Shown: positions 1-8,871, counted from the first letter of the stretch. The stretch: 64,000 nt of DNA from Lacibacter sediminis (GCF_014168535.1 NZ_CP060007.1:1550001-1614000), one strand, 5' to 3'. Notes: generated by a model not told the origin, from the letters alone. A program made the numbers and translations.

Positions 1-188
1 GTCCAGATACCGATATCATGAAATACGGCAGCAAGCGCATATTTTTCTTCATGTTCTTTTTCGCTATCAATCAAAACACAGTTACAAAAAACACGGTAGA
101 CATGGTTTTTATATTTGTCGTAGTCAGCACCAATAACAGGTTTATATTGTTCCATTAATGCTTCAATCGTATTATTTGAAAACTCCAT
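1..188 (-). CDS. HD-domain phosphohydrolase, 5' part only
   Basis: This is the first 62 codons of a gene that runs off the left edge of the window. The frame opens with ATG at 188 and stays open to base 1. The protein begins MEFSNNTIEALMEQY. It has an Asn-His pair near residue 28 and then AAVFHDIGIW near residues 53-62, which is the His-Asp signature of HD-superfamily metal-dependent phosphohydrolases. No signal peptide is visible, so it should be cytoplasmic. The substrate cannot be told from this fragment. Its intact HD pair contrasts with the degenerate HD region of the protein at 26977. Family assignment is fairly sure; function is not. Confidence 0.6.
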   Translation of the reverse strand, partial: MEFSNNTIEALMEQYKPVIGADYDKYKNHVYRVFCNCVLIDSEKEHEEKYALAAVFHDIGIW

Positions 189-246
189 TGTTCAGTAGTT
201 TGATCTTGTTGAAATACAGGGCTCCGATTTATTTAATAAACAAAAA

Positions 247-271
247 CATTCCATAATCAATCTATGGAATG
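247..271 (-). terminator. Intrinsic terminator after the first alpha/beta hydrolase
   Basis: A 9-bp perfect inverted repeat (CATTCCATA / TATGGAATG) with a 7-base loop lies just past the stop of the hydrolase at 313. On the minus strand it is followed by a T-rich run. There are also T residues on the plus side, so it may work in both directions. Confidence 0.6.
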
Positions 272-312
272 CTTTTGTTTTAAAGAGGTGAATTAAAATT
301 TATTCCAGATGA

Positions 313-1083
313 TTATTTTAATGCTCCTTTTGCAGCGATATCAATTACATCAACAACAGCTTTGGGTTGAGACATAAAAACGACGTGGCTTGCTTTTATT
401 TCTGTAACTTTTGCCCCCATCCGTTTTGCCATAAAACGTTCACCATCGGGTGGGATAGTTTGATCTTCTGTTGCTACGATATACCAGGTTGGCTTGTTTT
501 TCCATGCAGGATTGCTGACTGATGCCCCGAACACAGAAGCTGAAACGGGAATCTGTGAATCTGCCATGAAATCTGCTTTCTCTTTAGGTATATCGGCACA
601 AAAACCCGAATGGTATTTACTCCTGTCGTACCATATAAAGCCAGCAGCATCAGGAGGTAAAAATCCTGAGTTAGGTGCAGGAGGTCCGGATTGCAACAGT
701 TGTAAAAGTGTTTCGTTTGCATCAGGTGCGAATGCAGCTATGTACACAAGTCCTGCTACGTTAGGATGGTTTCCTGCTTCAGTAATAATTGCACCACCAT
801 AAGAATGTCCGACTAGTATCGCAGGGCCATTTTGCCTGTCGAGCACCCTTTTGGTTGCAGCAGCATCATCAGCAAGAGATGTATTTGGGTTACCTACCAC
901 ACTAACTTTATAACCCTGCTTTGTAAGAATCTTATAAACGGCTTCCCAACCTGATCCATCGGCAAATGCGCCATGTACGAGTACAATATTTTTAACCTTT
1001 GTTTGAGCCGTTGTTGTGTTGGCACACAACATAAGAATGGATATCAGTATGCCAATACCCACTGAATAAATTTTTTGTTTCAT
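313..1083 (-). CDS. Exported alpha/beta hydrolase
   Basis: A 256-aa alpha/beta-hydrolase-fold protein with an N-terminal signal peptide (hydrophobic residues 8-21, probable cleavage near ATTTAQ, residue 27), so probably periplasmic. The oxyanion-type motif LVHGAFADGSGW is at residues 35-46. The nucleophile elbow GHSYGG puts Ser at 94. Asp207 (ATEDQTIPP) and His233 (ASHVVFMSQP) complete the triad. The family is broad (esterases, haloperoxidase-like and hydroxynitrile-lyase-like enzymes), and the substrate cannot be assigned. It is last in a run of three minus-strand hydrolases but is separated from the next one by about 175 bases, so it may have its own promoter. A terminator follows it at 247-271. 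Confidence 0.85.
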   Translation of the reverse strand: MKQKIYSVGIGILISILMLCANTTTAQTKVKNIVLVHGAFADGSGWEAVYKILTKQGYKVSVVGNPNTSLADDAAATKRVLDRQNGPAILVGHSYGGAIITEAGNHPNVAGLVYIAAFAPDANETLLQLLQSGPPAPNSGFLPPDAAGFIWYDRSKYHSGFCADIPKEKADFMADSQIPVSASVFGASVSNPAWKNKPTWYIVATEDQTIPPDGERFMAKRMGAKVTEIKASHVVFMSQPKAVVDVIDIAAKGALK

Positions 1084-1257
1084 TGTATTTTTTTTTGTTT
1101 ATAAGTAAAATTAGAGATGGAGTTAGAGCGAATCAATTGCTGTATAAAGCAAGTTGTTGTATATATAGAATGGATACAGAAACTATCTATAAATCGGTTT
1201 AATAAAATAAAAGAGGTCGATATAGTTTACAAGTCTCTTTTATTATTTTCATTTTTT

Positions 1258-2046
1258 TCAGTGAGTATTTATCCAATTCAAAATAAAGTCAGCATCTTCT
1301 TTCCAGGTCGGCAATCCTAATACAAAATGGTTGCGGCCTTTGAATAATTTGTAATCTAAGACTGAACCATTCTTTTTATAAGCATTAAAGTTGCGCTTGT
1401 TGAGATGTGCTGGTGTTATGTGATCAGCATCTCCTGCTATAAAAAGTAGTGGAACATGAGGTTTTTTGTAGTCTACTTTTGCTGCACTGGTTAGAGCGCC
1501 TCTGGCAACTGTTTTGGATTCAGGTATTGTATATTTTTCATAAGCTTCTCTTTGCTCATCCAGGCGCATACCATTTACAAATGCGTATTGCCAGTCTTTG
1601 AAAGACATCATGTAGGTTTTTTCGAGTGATGTAAGAATGCCCAGCGATTTCCAGCCAGCTTTCAAGAAGGAAAATTCGTAAGGAAGCACACCAAGTGGAG
1701 GAATAGAATGAATAGCAACACCTGCTGCGGCAAGATCTCTGTTAACCATGATTTGGGTTAACATGCCGCCATAGGAATGTCCAATCACTATCGGCTTCTC
1801 GGGTAGCGAGTTAATAATATTGACATAGTGATCTACCAATTCTTTTAATTTTAAAAGAGCCAGTTTTTTATCCTTATGCGGATGTCGAGCACGTAGTTCT
1901 TCAACAGACCCTTCTTTGTGTGGCCATGCGGGTGCAAGCGTTTTATAACCCTTACTTTCGAAGTAAACCCTCCATTCGTCCCAGCAGCTATTACTAACAA
2001 ATGCGCCCGTAATAAATACGATAGTTTTTGAGTTAATTGTTTGCAT
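1258..2046 (-). CDS. Alpha/beta hydrolase
   Basis: A 262-aa alpha/beta hydrolase without a signal peptide, so probably cytoplasmic. The early strand motif FITGAFVSNSCWDEW replaces the usual HG oxyanion motif. The nucleophile elbow GHSYGG gives Ser91. Asp206 or Asp208 (AGDADHITP) and His240 (GRNHFVLG) are the likely remaining triad residues. The gap to the upstream lipoprotein hydrolase gene (ending at 2057) is only 10 bases, so the two are probably co-transcribed. The start ATG at 2046 gives a compact N-terminus that begins at the first beta strand. Substrate unknown. Confidence 0.82.
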   Translation of the reverse strand: MQTINSKTIVFITGAFVSNSCWDEWRVYFESKGYKTLAPAWPHKEGSVEELRARHPHKDKKLALLKLKELVDHYVNIINSLPEKPIVIGHSYGGMLTQIMVNRDLAAAGVAIHSIPPLGVLPYEFSFLKAGWKSLGILTSLEKTYMMSFKDWQYAFVNGMRLDEQREAYEKYTIPESKTVARGALTSAAKVDYKKPHVPLLFIAGDADHITPAHLNKRNFNAYKKNGSVLDYKLFKGRNHFVLGLPTWKEDADFILNWINTH

Positions 2047-2056
2047 GATTGTTTTT

Positions 2057-3043
2057 TTATTTTTTTACAGTTGTATGATTTATAAAATCTGATATATATT
2101 TTACGGAGAGGTCTACATATTGATGCTGAGGTCCATGACCTGCATCGGGTAACATGATGATCTGCAGGTTGCGCATTTTGCGGGTAAGCGGGTACCAGTT
2201 CTCAACCGGACATACACAATCATGATCTCCAGACAGACAGAGTAACGGTGTTGAAAGTTTGCCTAGTTTTTCTCTTGCATTCATAGTGTCCTTTGCATAA
2301 TCGGCTATACCCATGAAGTAGCGTGCAAATTTTTCAACCGGTACGGGAATGTCTTTATCATTCACTCTCTGTGCAATACGGTCATGCGAAAGCTTCGCAG
2401 CTTCCCGGCTAATAGCAGATGCAGGTTCAAAAAACAGTATAATTTCATCAGCCAAATCATTGACAGGTTTGGCAGATGTTTTCAAGAAGATTTCTTCTGG
2501 TGGATTTGGATTTTGTCCAGGCGGGTTTGTACCAATAAGAATAGTATGGGTAATCATTTGCGGATACCGTACAGAAAATGTTTGTGCAACAGTGCCGCCA
2601 TAAGACCAGCCACCTATAATGAATTTGTCAAGCTTTAAGAAATCAGCAAGATCTTTCACATCTTCAGCCACCTCAGCAATAACTGTTGGTAATTCTCCTG
2701 ATGATAGACCGATGCCGCTGTAATCAAAAATGATCACACGAAATTCTTTGGCTAATTGATCAAGAAAAGCAGGATCCCATGAGTCCAACACACCACGAAA
2801 GCGGTTGCAAAAAATCATTGGATCGCCATGGCCAATGGACCGGTATGCTATTTTTTTTCCAGCAACTGTTGCATACTCAGTTGGTGCAGCTAACGAACTG
2901 GGGGGTATTCTTTTATCGGGAGATTCTTTCACAACAGTGTCTTTTATTTCTGGTGTTGAATTACAATTAAGTAGTAAGGCAGACATAGCAGATGCAAGGA
3001 GTATTGCTTTTGCAGTGTTAAAAATTATTTTCATGTTGCGCAT
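2057..3043 (-). CDS. Probable lipoprotein alpha/beta hydrolase
   Basis: A 328-aa protein. A hydrophobic leader (about residues 10-26) ends in LLLNC, a possible though atypical lipobox with Cys27, suggesting membrane anchoring. The mature part is an alpha/beta hydrolase. It has a nucleophile elbow GWSYGG (Ser147), an acidic segment LSGDHDCVCP, and a C-terminal DAGHGPQHQY that supplies the histidine. FDYSGIGLSSG near 106-116 resembles the strand-4 region of epoxide-hydrolase and proline-iminopeptidase-like enzymes. An alternative start at residue 4 (3034) gives a shorter leader. It is first of a two-gene unit with the hydrolase at 1258. Substrate unknown. Confidence 0.8.
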   Translation of the reverse strand: MRNMKIIFNTAKAILLASAMSALLLNCNSTPEIKDTVVKESPDKRIPPSSLAAPTEYATVAGKKIAYRSIGHGDPMIFCNRFRGVLDSWDPAFLDQLAKEFRVIIFDYSGIGLSSGELPTVIAEVAEDVKDLADFLKLDKFIIGGWSYGGTVAQTFSVRYPQMITHTILIGTNPPGQNPNPPEEIFLKTSAKPVNDLADEIILFFEPASAISREAAKLSHDRIAQRVNDKDIPVPVEKFARYFMGIADYAKDTMNAREKLGKLSTPLLCLSGDHDCVCPVENWYPLTRKMRNLQIIMLPDAGHGPQHQYVDLSVKYISDFINHTTVKK

Positions 3044-3346
3044 TTTATTTTTTTATTTATTCATAATTCTGGTGATAAAACTTCAATATTCTTGTGTAAA
3101 ATTAATTTCAGCGTTTTCCATAGGCAATGTATGTATGCTGTGAACATGTATATAAATCAGCCTGAGGTTTATTGTTTTTCCTTTTTTTAATTGGTTGCAT
3201 ATTTAAATTGCAGTAAATTAATTGGGGCTGCTTATGCTTTTATATTTTTGTTTTGATTGCGTTTGACAGGTTGGGTTTATTTAAAAGACATGTAACCGGC
3301 ATGACATTGGGTATGGTTAGTATTGTTTCAAAAAAGGAAATCACTT
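3044..3346. other. Intergenic, 303 bases
   Basis: AT-rich stretch between the lipoprotein hydrolase start and the stop of the enoyl-CoA hydratase homologue. It presumably holds the promoter for the two hydrolase genes. I see no conserved gene, strong hairpin or repeat in it. Confidence 0.5.
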
Positions 3347-4156
3347 TTATTGATGTCCAAGTTCCTTACTGATGTTCAATTCAAAATCAACATTCTCCTG
3401 CAAGCCACGTTTAAAAAGATTTGTAAGTCTTGTTTGTGTTTCAGGCCATGTAATTGCTTCAAAAAAAATATTCTGTGTTTCGTTGAAGTCTTCGGCTTTT
3501 GCTAAACCTACCCTTTTATAGATTGTTCTTTTTGCTGCTGCAATTGCTTTTTTTTCAAAGCTGGCCACACGTTTCGCAAAGCGATCAACAAATTCATCTA
3601 ACTCAGCATCCGGAATAGAGCGGTTGATCCAACCATATCTTTCGGCTGTGTCTGCATCAAAATCTTCTGCTCCAATAATAACTTCTAAAGCACGGGCTCT
3701 ACCAATCAGATAAGGTAACCGTTCCAATCCACCGCCACCCGGAATAAGGCCACATCCAACTTCTATCTGTGATAGTTTAGTTTTTTCTTTGCTGGCAAAC
3801 CGGATATCCAATGCCTGTAAAAATTCGCTACCTACGCCACGTGCACGGCCACGTAATAATCCTATTGTGAGAAACGGGGCCAGTTCAAATCTTCTTGCTA
3901 CATCCGGCCATGGTGCAAGCCCAAGTGAACCGGGTTCTAAACTAAATTCTCCGGAACGGATCAGATCTATATGAGCCATAAAAAAATCAGGATTTGCACT
4001 ATCAAATACTACAACCTTTAATTCCTCATCGTTTTCCAACTGCGTTATTAATGCGGTCAGCTCTTCTGCTATTTCCGGATCGAATAGATTCAGCGGCGGA
4101 TTATCGATGGTTACTTTCAAGTAAGCAGGAGATTGTTTTGAAGTTTTAAGTTTCAT
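3347..4156 (-). CDS. Enoyl-CoA hydratase/isomerase family protein
   Basis: A 269-aa crotonase-fold protein of normal family length with no signal peptide. DFFMAHIDL (residues 57-65) corresponds to the first oxyanion-hole strand (usually F-A-G-x-D). GRARGVGSEF (103-112) corresponds to the second, although the usual GGG is reduced to GVG. Glu111 and Glu132 line up, by my reading, with the two catalytic glutamates of classical enoyl-CoA hydratases, followed by GLIPGGGGLERL (137-148). It could act in beta-oxidation or degradation of an aromatic or branched acid. No acyl-CoA dehydrogenase, ligase or thiolase lies nearby, so the pathway is unclear and the substrate may not be a standard enoyl-CoA. 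Confidence 0.82.
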   Translation of the reverse strand: MKLKTSKQSPAYLKVTIDNPPLNLFDPEIAEELTALITQLENDEELKVVVFDSANPDFFMAHIDLIRSGEFSLEPGSLGLAPWPDVARRFELAPFLTIGLLRGRARGVGSEFLQALDIRFASKEKTKLSQIEVGCGLIPGGGGLERLPYLIGRARALEVIIGAEDFDADTAERYGWINRSIPDAELDEFVDRFAKRVASFEKKAIAAAKRTIYKRVGLAKAEDFNETQNIFFEAITWPETQTRLTNLFKRGLQENVDFELNISKELGHQ

Positions 4157-4648
4157 GTTTTTAAATAGAGTTAAATTTTATTTTTTGTTTCTTTTTAGAA
4201 AGCTGGTAATATGTTACGAAACAAGTTCGGGGTATTAGCGATCTACTCCATACCCGATTTTAGGGATAACAATTATTTGTATCGTTCGAAATTTCCTGTT
4301 TAAAACAAATAAATTCTTTCGTGAGAAGCATAGTTAATGATCGGCTGAAATTACCAGCATAGGTGTTTTTATTGTCGTAAGATCGGTTTGAATATTTTCC
4401 TAAGATTATTTAAATGATATGTAAAACTACTGTTGTATAAAGGCGAAAGCAATGCACTAAAAGGGGATGCTGTTGTATATTTACTAAATCATTTATAAAA
4501 GTCAGTTACTGCAAAAACTGGCAGAAAAGTTTAAATGAATTGTACAAAGAATTTCATTATATGGACATTGACACATTCTAAATTCATGGCTACTTTCGCT
4601 TTAAGATTATGCTACACAATAATCAATTTAAAGAGAAAATAGTATTAC
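4157..4648. other. Intergenic, 492 bases, divergent promoter region
   Basis: AT-rich region between divergent genes (hydratase homologue to the left, peroxiredoxin to the right). It must carry both promoters. I found no convincing sigma-54 (-24/-12) site, riboswitch or hairpin. A short open stretch near 4500-4580 has no start and no recognisable similarity. Confidence 0.45.
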
Positions 4649-5119
4649 ATGATTTTACAAAATGGAGTTATAGCCCCGGATTTTAAACTGTATGCGACAC
4701 CAGATCAAAAGTTGCAGTTAAGTGAGTTAAGAGGTAAGCGAGTAATTCTTGCATTTTATCCTGCTGACTGGAGCCCTGTATGCGGAGACCAGATGGCCCT
4801 TTATAATGAGATGCTTAAATACTTTCATAAATACAATGCAGAAATAATCGGCATTTCAGTTGATAGCAAATGGTGTCACTTAGCTTTTGAAGAGAGCCGC
4901 AATCTTCATTTTCCACTTCTGTCTGATTTTGAGCCAAAGGGATTGGTTGCAAAAATGTATGGTGCATATAACGATGATGAGGGTCAGAGCCGAAGAGCTC
5001 TGTTTGTAATAGACGAAGCAGGAGTTATCCAGTGGAGTTATCTTTCACCTGAGGGCATCAATCCAGGTGCTGACGGTATTTTGGATGCGTTGGAAAAAAT
5101 GAGTAATGTAAATAGTTAA
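4649..5119 (+). CDS. Peroxiredoxin (AhpC/TSA-Bcp type)
   Basis: A 156-aa thioredoxin-fold peroxidase that reduces hydrogen peroxide or organic hydroperoxides. The peroxidatic cysteine is Cys45 in YPADWSPVC, the family's P-x-x-x-[ST]-x-x-C signature with Ser in place of Thr. A second cysteine, Cys76 (DSKWCHL), could be resolving, but its position differs from classical Bcp proteins, so the thiol cycle is uncertain. There is no signal peptide, so it should act in the cytoplasm. The next gene, a DsbA-like thiol protein, starts 9 bases after the stop. The two are almost certainly co-transcribed, and the partner may handle the same thiol chemistry. Confidence 0.9.
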   Translation: MILQNGVIAPDFKLYATPDQKLQLSELRGKRVILAFYPADWSPVCGDQMALYNEMLKYFHKYNAEIIGISVDSKWCHLAFEESRNLHFPLLSDFEPKGLVAKMYGAYNDDEGQSRRALFVIDEAGVIQWSYLSPEGINPGADGILDALEKMSNVNS

Positions 5120-5128
5120 CATTTATCT

Positions 5129-5647
5129 ATGACAAATTTATGGCGTACTGTATCAGAAAATGATCAAATCACCGGCAATCCGGCATCTTCAATCACTTTA
5201 GTTGAGTATGGTGATTACCAATGCCCGCATTGTGCACATGCGCATCCTCTTGTTAAAAGGTTACTGGCTGAAAGAGGAACCGTATTCCTTTTTGTCTTCA
5301 GAAATTTCCCATTACAGAAAATTCACCCAGCTGCTTTTATGGCTGCCGCTGCCGCTGAAGCCGCAGGAAGACAAGGGAGTTTTTGGGCAATGCATGATTT
5401 TATTTTTGAGAATCAGAAAAAGCTAATGGTAAAAAAACTTCCTGAGTTTGCGGCCGCACTTGAACTGAATATGGAACAGTTTCTTCTAGATCTTGAAAGT
5501 GACGATATTAAAAATAAAATAGAATCAGATTTTGAAAGTGGCATTCGCAGTGGAGTAAATGCAACTCCCACTTTTTATATCAATGGCGAAAAACTGACTT
5601 ATGACACTACTTATGAATCTTTGTTGAAAGCCATTGATCTACACTAG
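5129..5647 (+). CDS. DsbA/thioredoxin-like disulfide oxidoreductase
   Basis: A 172-aa thioredoxin-fold protein of the DsbA-like (Thioredoxin_4) group. The active site is CPHC at residues 32-35 in VEYGDYQCPHC. A cis-proline segment, NATPTFYING, lies near residue 150. An insertion of helices between the two thioredoxin halves is as expected for the family. There is no signal peptide, so it probably works in the cytoplasm instead of forming periplasmic disulfides. Some relatives are Na+/H+ antiporter-associated or FrnE-like. It sits 9 bases behind the peroxiredoxin, which suggests a joint role in peroxide or thiol stress. A recycling role for the peroxiredoxin is inference. Confidence 0.87.
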   Translation: MTNLWRTVSENDQITGNPASSITLVEYGDYQCPHCAHAHPLVKRLLAERGTVFLFVFRNFPLQKIHPAAFMAAAAAEAAGRQGSFWAMHDFIFENQKKLMVKKLPEFAAALELNMEQFLLDLESDDIKNKIESDFESGIRSGVNATPTFYINGEKLTYDTTYESLLKAIDLH

Positions 5648-6548
5648 TAAAATTCATTTACATAATATGCAAGCTGTATCTGGTAAATTTCCAACATGAG
5701 TTGTGTTTGTTCCAGATGAGATCCCGCTAATCTTCCTTCTTAATTCATTATTTTATATTGCCGGCAACATATACTTTGGAAAGTATCTGTCGTTATGCGG
5801 CAAGTATATCTAATTAATTTTTTCAAAATTATTAGATTAGTTTTCTGCGGGCTGTGAAGTAGTTTCATCCTTTTAATTTAAGCAGAAAGTAGTTCGGTTT
5901 TTGCAACCCGTTGCACTTTATTTCATATCTGTTTTTCGTTTGTTTACCAGATATTGATTAGTGAATTGTAGATCCTGGTCTTGTATGAGATCGTTTCACT
6001 AACTAACCTTGTTCTACCTAGGAATTAAACTGATTGTAACTGTGGAAACAACCAGCACTATCCGAAACGAAATTTTTAATTTATTGCTTATTAAAGCCAA
6101 TTGCGCTATTTTGAATGTTTGAATTGTAATCAGCTCCTTGTTTTTTATCTCCAAAAATTTGAATGTTGAAGTAGTATTTGCTGATGTTGTTGCCTTCAAT
6201 TCACTTACAATTGTCAATTGTTTCTCGAAAAGAAAATAGTCTGTTGATTATTCACGACCAATGGGCGAATAAGTAAGAGCGACGTGCATTTTATTTTTTC
6301 AGGTTTGCGTGAAAAATATCTCCCAATTAAGTTTATTCATTTTGATAAAGGACGGATGACGATATATACAATCATTGTCTTTGTTTAACAATTGTACCTG
6401 CTTCGTGTATAAAATACTTTTGTATTGAAGGGTTGATAGTAAGAATGTATTTGAGGGTTAGAGAATAAGAAATTGATATGTTTTGTTTGAAGATAGAAAA
6501 TCGTATTGATTTCATTTTCGAAACGAAAACTACTAATACGATAGTTAT
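5648..6548. other. Intergenic, 901 bases, with a nested hairpin
   Basis: A long AT-rich non-coding stretch. It contains a nested inverted repeat at 5758-5803 (outer TTGCCG / CGGCAA, inner ATACTTT / AAAGTAT), described separately. A 67-codon minus-strand frame at 6014-6217 opens only with TTG and shows no family resemblance, so I do not call it. The right end should carry the promoter of the OsmC operon. Confidence 0.5.
5758..5803. repeat. Nested inverted repeat (possible cruciform or terminator)
   Basis: Outer arms TTGCCG (5758-5763) and CGGCAA (5798-5803) enclose inner arms ATACTTT (5771-5777) and AAAGTAT (5780-5786) separated by 2 bases. It lies about 110 bases after the thioredoxin-fold gene. 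No strong T-tract follows, so it may be a cruciform, a binding site, or a poor terminator. Confidence 0.4.
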
Positions 6549-6962
6549 ATGAAACATTATGCTACTTCTACTTGGTATGGATCAGGAAAAGATGGTAATG
6601 GCCAGGTTACAACAGAAAGTTATGTATTGGACCGGACTGAGTTCACTTTTGACAGCCGTTTTGCTGATGGGAAGGGTACCAACCCTGAAGAACTACTTGC
6701 TGCTGCACATGCCTGCTGCTTTAATATGAAACTCAGTTTTGTCTTAGGGGAGGCTGGTTTTGTTCCTGCAACACTTGAAACAACCTGCCATGTAAATTTC
6801 GAGAATGGCTTTATCAATGGGTCTCATTTATCGATAAAAGCAAATGTGCCAGGAATAAACCAACAAGATTTTGATGCTTGTATAAAAGAAGCAACTGAAT
6901 GCAGTCCATTAGGCAGAGCTTTAAAAATAAAAATCACGATCGATACTTTTTTAAAAAATTAG
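6549..6962 (+). CDS. OsmC family peroxidase
   Basis: A 137-aa OsmC/Ohr-superfamily protein, which reduces organic hydroperoxides with a cysteine pair. NPEELLAAAHACCFNM (residues 45-60) is the conserved core helix with Cys57 as the likely peroxidatic residue. Cys118 in ATECSPLGRAL matches the resolving position. The N-terminus (YATSTWYGSGKDGNG) is typical of the OsmC branch. It is cytoplasmic. It heads a probable operon with the lipoprotein esterase (26 bases downstream) and the exported isochorismatase-like hydrolase, linking organic-peroxide defence to the hydrolytic genes. Confidence 0.92.
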   Translation: MKHYATSTWYGSGKDGNGQVTTESYVLDRTEFTFDSRFADGKGTNPEELLAAAHACCFNMKLSFVLGEAGFVPATLETTCHVNFENGFINGSHLSIKANVPGINQQDFDACIKEATECSPLGRALKIKITIDTFLKN

Positions 6963-6988
6963 AAGCAGTTAAACTAAAAATTAAATAA

Positions 6989-8080
6989 ATGAAAAATATA
7001 TTATTACCGGTTTTCATTGCAGCAATTATCATCAGCTGCAGTAGCCGCACATCAAGCAACCCAACAAATTCTAATCAAGTAAAAGAAACAATTATGAAAA
7101 ATGGTGAAACATCAGTTGATTATGCTGCTGATATGGCAATCGAAGCTCAAACAAAAGATTTTTTAAAAATGCTGAATACCGGCGGAGGCAAGCCAATGGA
7201 AACATTAAGTGCAACTGAAGCCCGTGGCGTTTTGGAAGGAGCTCAAAAATCCGTAAAAGTTGATATTTCGGGTGTTGAAGTATCAAATAGAACAATTACA
7301 GAAAACGGGCTTACTGTTAACCTAATCATTGTAAGACCATCTGGGTCTTTGGGTGTATTACCAGCTTTCATGTTCTTTCATGGTGGGGGATGGGTGATTG
7401 GTGACTATCCAACACATGAACGTTTTATCAGAGACCTGGTAATCAATTCAGGTGCTGTTGGTATTTATGTTGATTATTCACGTTCTCCAGAAGCAAAATA
7501 TCCTGTTGCAGTTAACGAAGCGTATACAGCAACCAAATGGGTTGCCGAGAATGGTGCACAAATTAATGTAGATGGAAAACGTTTGGCAGTAGTTGGAAAC
7601 AGTGCAGGCGGCAATATCGCAGCAGCCACAACTTTAATGGCAAAAGATAAACAAGGCCCTGAAATTAAATTCCAGGTTTTATTCTGGCCTGTGACAAATG
7701 CTGATTTTGAAACAACATCTTATAACCAATATGCAAATGACAGGTTTCTTACAAAGAGTATGATGAAATGGTTCTGGGATAATTACATTCCTGATGTAGA
7801 AGATCGAAACCAGGTTTATGCATCACCATTGAAAGCTTCACTCAGCCAAATGAAGGGGTTGCCGCCTGCACTGGTTCAAACAGCTGAGAATGATGTATTA
7901 CGTGATGAAGGCGAAGCCTATGCCCGCAACCTGAATGAGGCTGGTGTGGCTGTAACGTTGGTAAGGTATCAAGGTATGATACATGATTATGGGTTGCTGA
8001 ATCCATTAGCTCATATACCTGAGGTACAGTCTGCACTGAGGCAAGCTGCAAATGAATTAAAAGCCCACTTATATAAATAA
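6989..8080 (+). CDS. Lipoprotein esterase, HSL/Aes-type alpha/beta hydrolase
   Basis: A 363-aa protein of the hormone-sensitive-lipase (Abhydrolase_3) group. It starts with a lipoprotein signal peptide ending in IIISC (Cys17), so it is probably anchored in an envelope membrane. HGGGW (131-135) forms the oxyanion hole. GNSAGG (203-208) carries the nucleophile Ser205. ENDVLRDEG and MIHDYG carry the Asp and His. A linker of about 100 residues lies between the lipobox and the catalytic domain, with MLNTGGGKPME conserved in the paralogue at 43026. The two proteins share layout and most motifs. It lies between OsmC and the isochorismatase-like gene in one operon. Ester substrate unknown. Confidence 0.88.
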   Translation: MKNILLPVFIAAIIISCSSRTSSNPTNSNQVKETIMKNGETSVDYAADMAIEAQTKDFLKMLNTGGGKPMETLSATEARGVLEGAQKSVKVDISGVEVSNRTITENGLTVNLIIVRPSGSLGVLPAFMFFHGGGWVIGDYPTHERFIRDLVINSGAVGIYVDYSRSPEAKYPVAVNEAYTATKWVAENGAQINVDGKRLAVVGNSAGGNIAAATTLMAKDKQGPEIKFQVLFWPVTNADFETTSYNQYANDRFLTKSMMKWFWDNYIPDVEDRNQVYASPLKASLSQMKGLPPALVQTAENDVLRDEGEAYARNLNEAGVAVTLVRYQGMIHDYGLLNPLAHIPEVQSALRQAANELKAHLYK

Positions 8081-8115
8081 TAAAACAATCTACTAAAATT
8101 TAAAAATCGAAAATT

Positions 8116-8817
8116 ATGAAACAAGTATTCAAATCATCTTTAATCATGTTCTTTGCATTAATACTGATCGTAAAAGTTCATGCACAAAAACCTTCGCCCG
8201 AATTACTAACTCCATCAAATCATGTATTGGTTATGATTGATCATGAAAGCCAGATGGCATTTCCGGTTACCAATATTCCCATTGAATCATTGAGAAATAA
8301 TGTTGCACTTATCAGCGGAGGCTCAAAAATTTTCAAAGTGCCTACCATTGTAACAACAGTTGCAGAAAAAAGTTTTAGCGGCCCCGTATTTCCCGAAGTG
8401 CTGGAATATTATCCCAAGGCAACATCGGGATATATTGACAGAACAACCATGAATGCATGGGAAGATGCAAATGCTTACAAAGCAATAACCGGAAAGAATA
8501 AAAGAAAAATTGTAATTGCCGGCTTATGGACAAGCGTTTGCATTGTAGGGCCTGTATTATCTGCTATCGCAGATGGATATGAAGTGTATGTAATTACAGA
8601 TGCCTGCGGAGATGTAAGTAATGAATCACATGAAATGGCTATAACAAGGATGATGCAAAAGGGTGCAAAAATGATGACCTCCACTCAATATGTGTTGGAG
8701 CTTCAACGTGACTGGGCAAGAGCTGACACTTATACTGCAGTTACTGATCTGTTTGTAAGATGGGGAGGTGCGTATGGTATTGGTATTCAATACAGCCGTG
8801 AAGTAATAAAGCATTAA
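8116..8817 (+). CDS. Exported isochorismatase-family hydrolase
   Basis: A 233-aa cysteine hydrolase of the isochorismatase/YcaC/nicotinamidase fold. Residues 8-23 form a signal peptide (probable cleavage after KVHAQ), unusual for this mainly cytoplasmic family. The acidic catalytic residue is Asp42 (VMIDHESQ). The nucleophile is Cys142 in GLWTSVCIVGP, with a following D-A-C-G-D segment near 160. I could not place the catalytic lysine with confidence. A close paralogue is at 48540, where it directly precedes the amidohydrolase cassette. Here it closes the OsmC-esterase operon, followed by a terminator. It may hydrolyse an amide or ester in the periplasm; the substrate is unknown. Confidence 0.88.
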   Translation: MKQVFKSSLIMFFALILIVKVHAQKPSPELLTPSNHVLVMIDHESQMAFPVTNIPIESLRNNVALISGGSKIFKVPTIVTTVAEKSFSGPVFPEVLEYYPKATSGYIDRTTMNAWEDANAYKAITGKNKRKIVIAGLWTSVCIVGPVLSAIADGYEVYVITDACGDVSNESHEMAITRMMQKGAKMMTSTQYVLELQRDWARADTYTAVTDLFVRWGGAYGIGIQYSREVIKH

Positions 8818-8832
8818 TACGAAAATATAATT

Positions 8833-8864
8833 AAGGGTGGAGTTGTGATAGTTGCTCCACCCTT
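8833..8864. terminator. Bidirectional terminator between convergent genes
   Basis: A perfect 10-bp stem (AAGGGTGGAG / CTCCACCCTT) with a 12-base loop lies between the isochorismatase-like gene (plus) and the response regulator (minus), followed by a T-rich run on the plus strand. It suits both converging transcripts. Confidence 0.75.
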
Positions 8865-8871
8865 GTTTAGT

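Noticed and set aside
6014..6217. A 67-codon minus-strand gene in the long gap
   Set aside because: It opens only with TTG, has no recognisable family, and its composition fits random AT-rich DNA.
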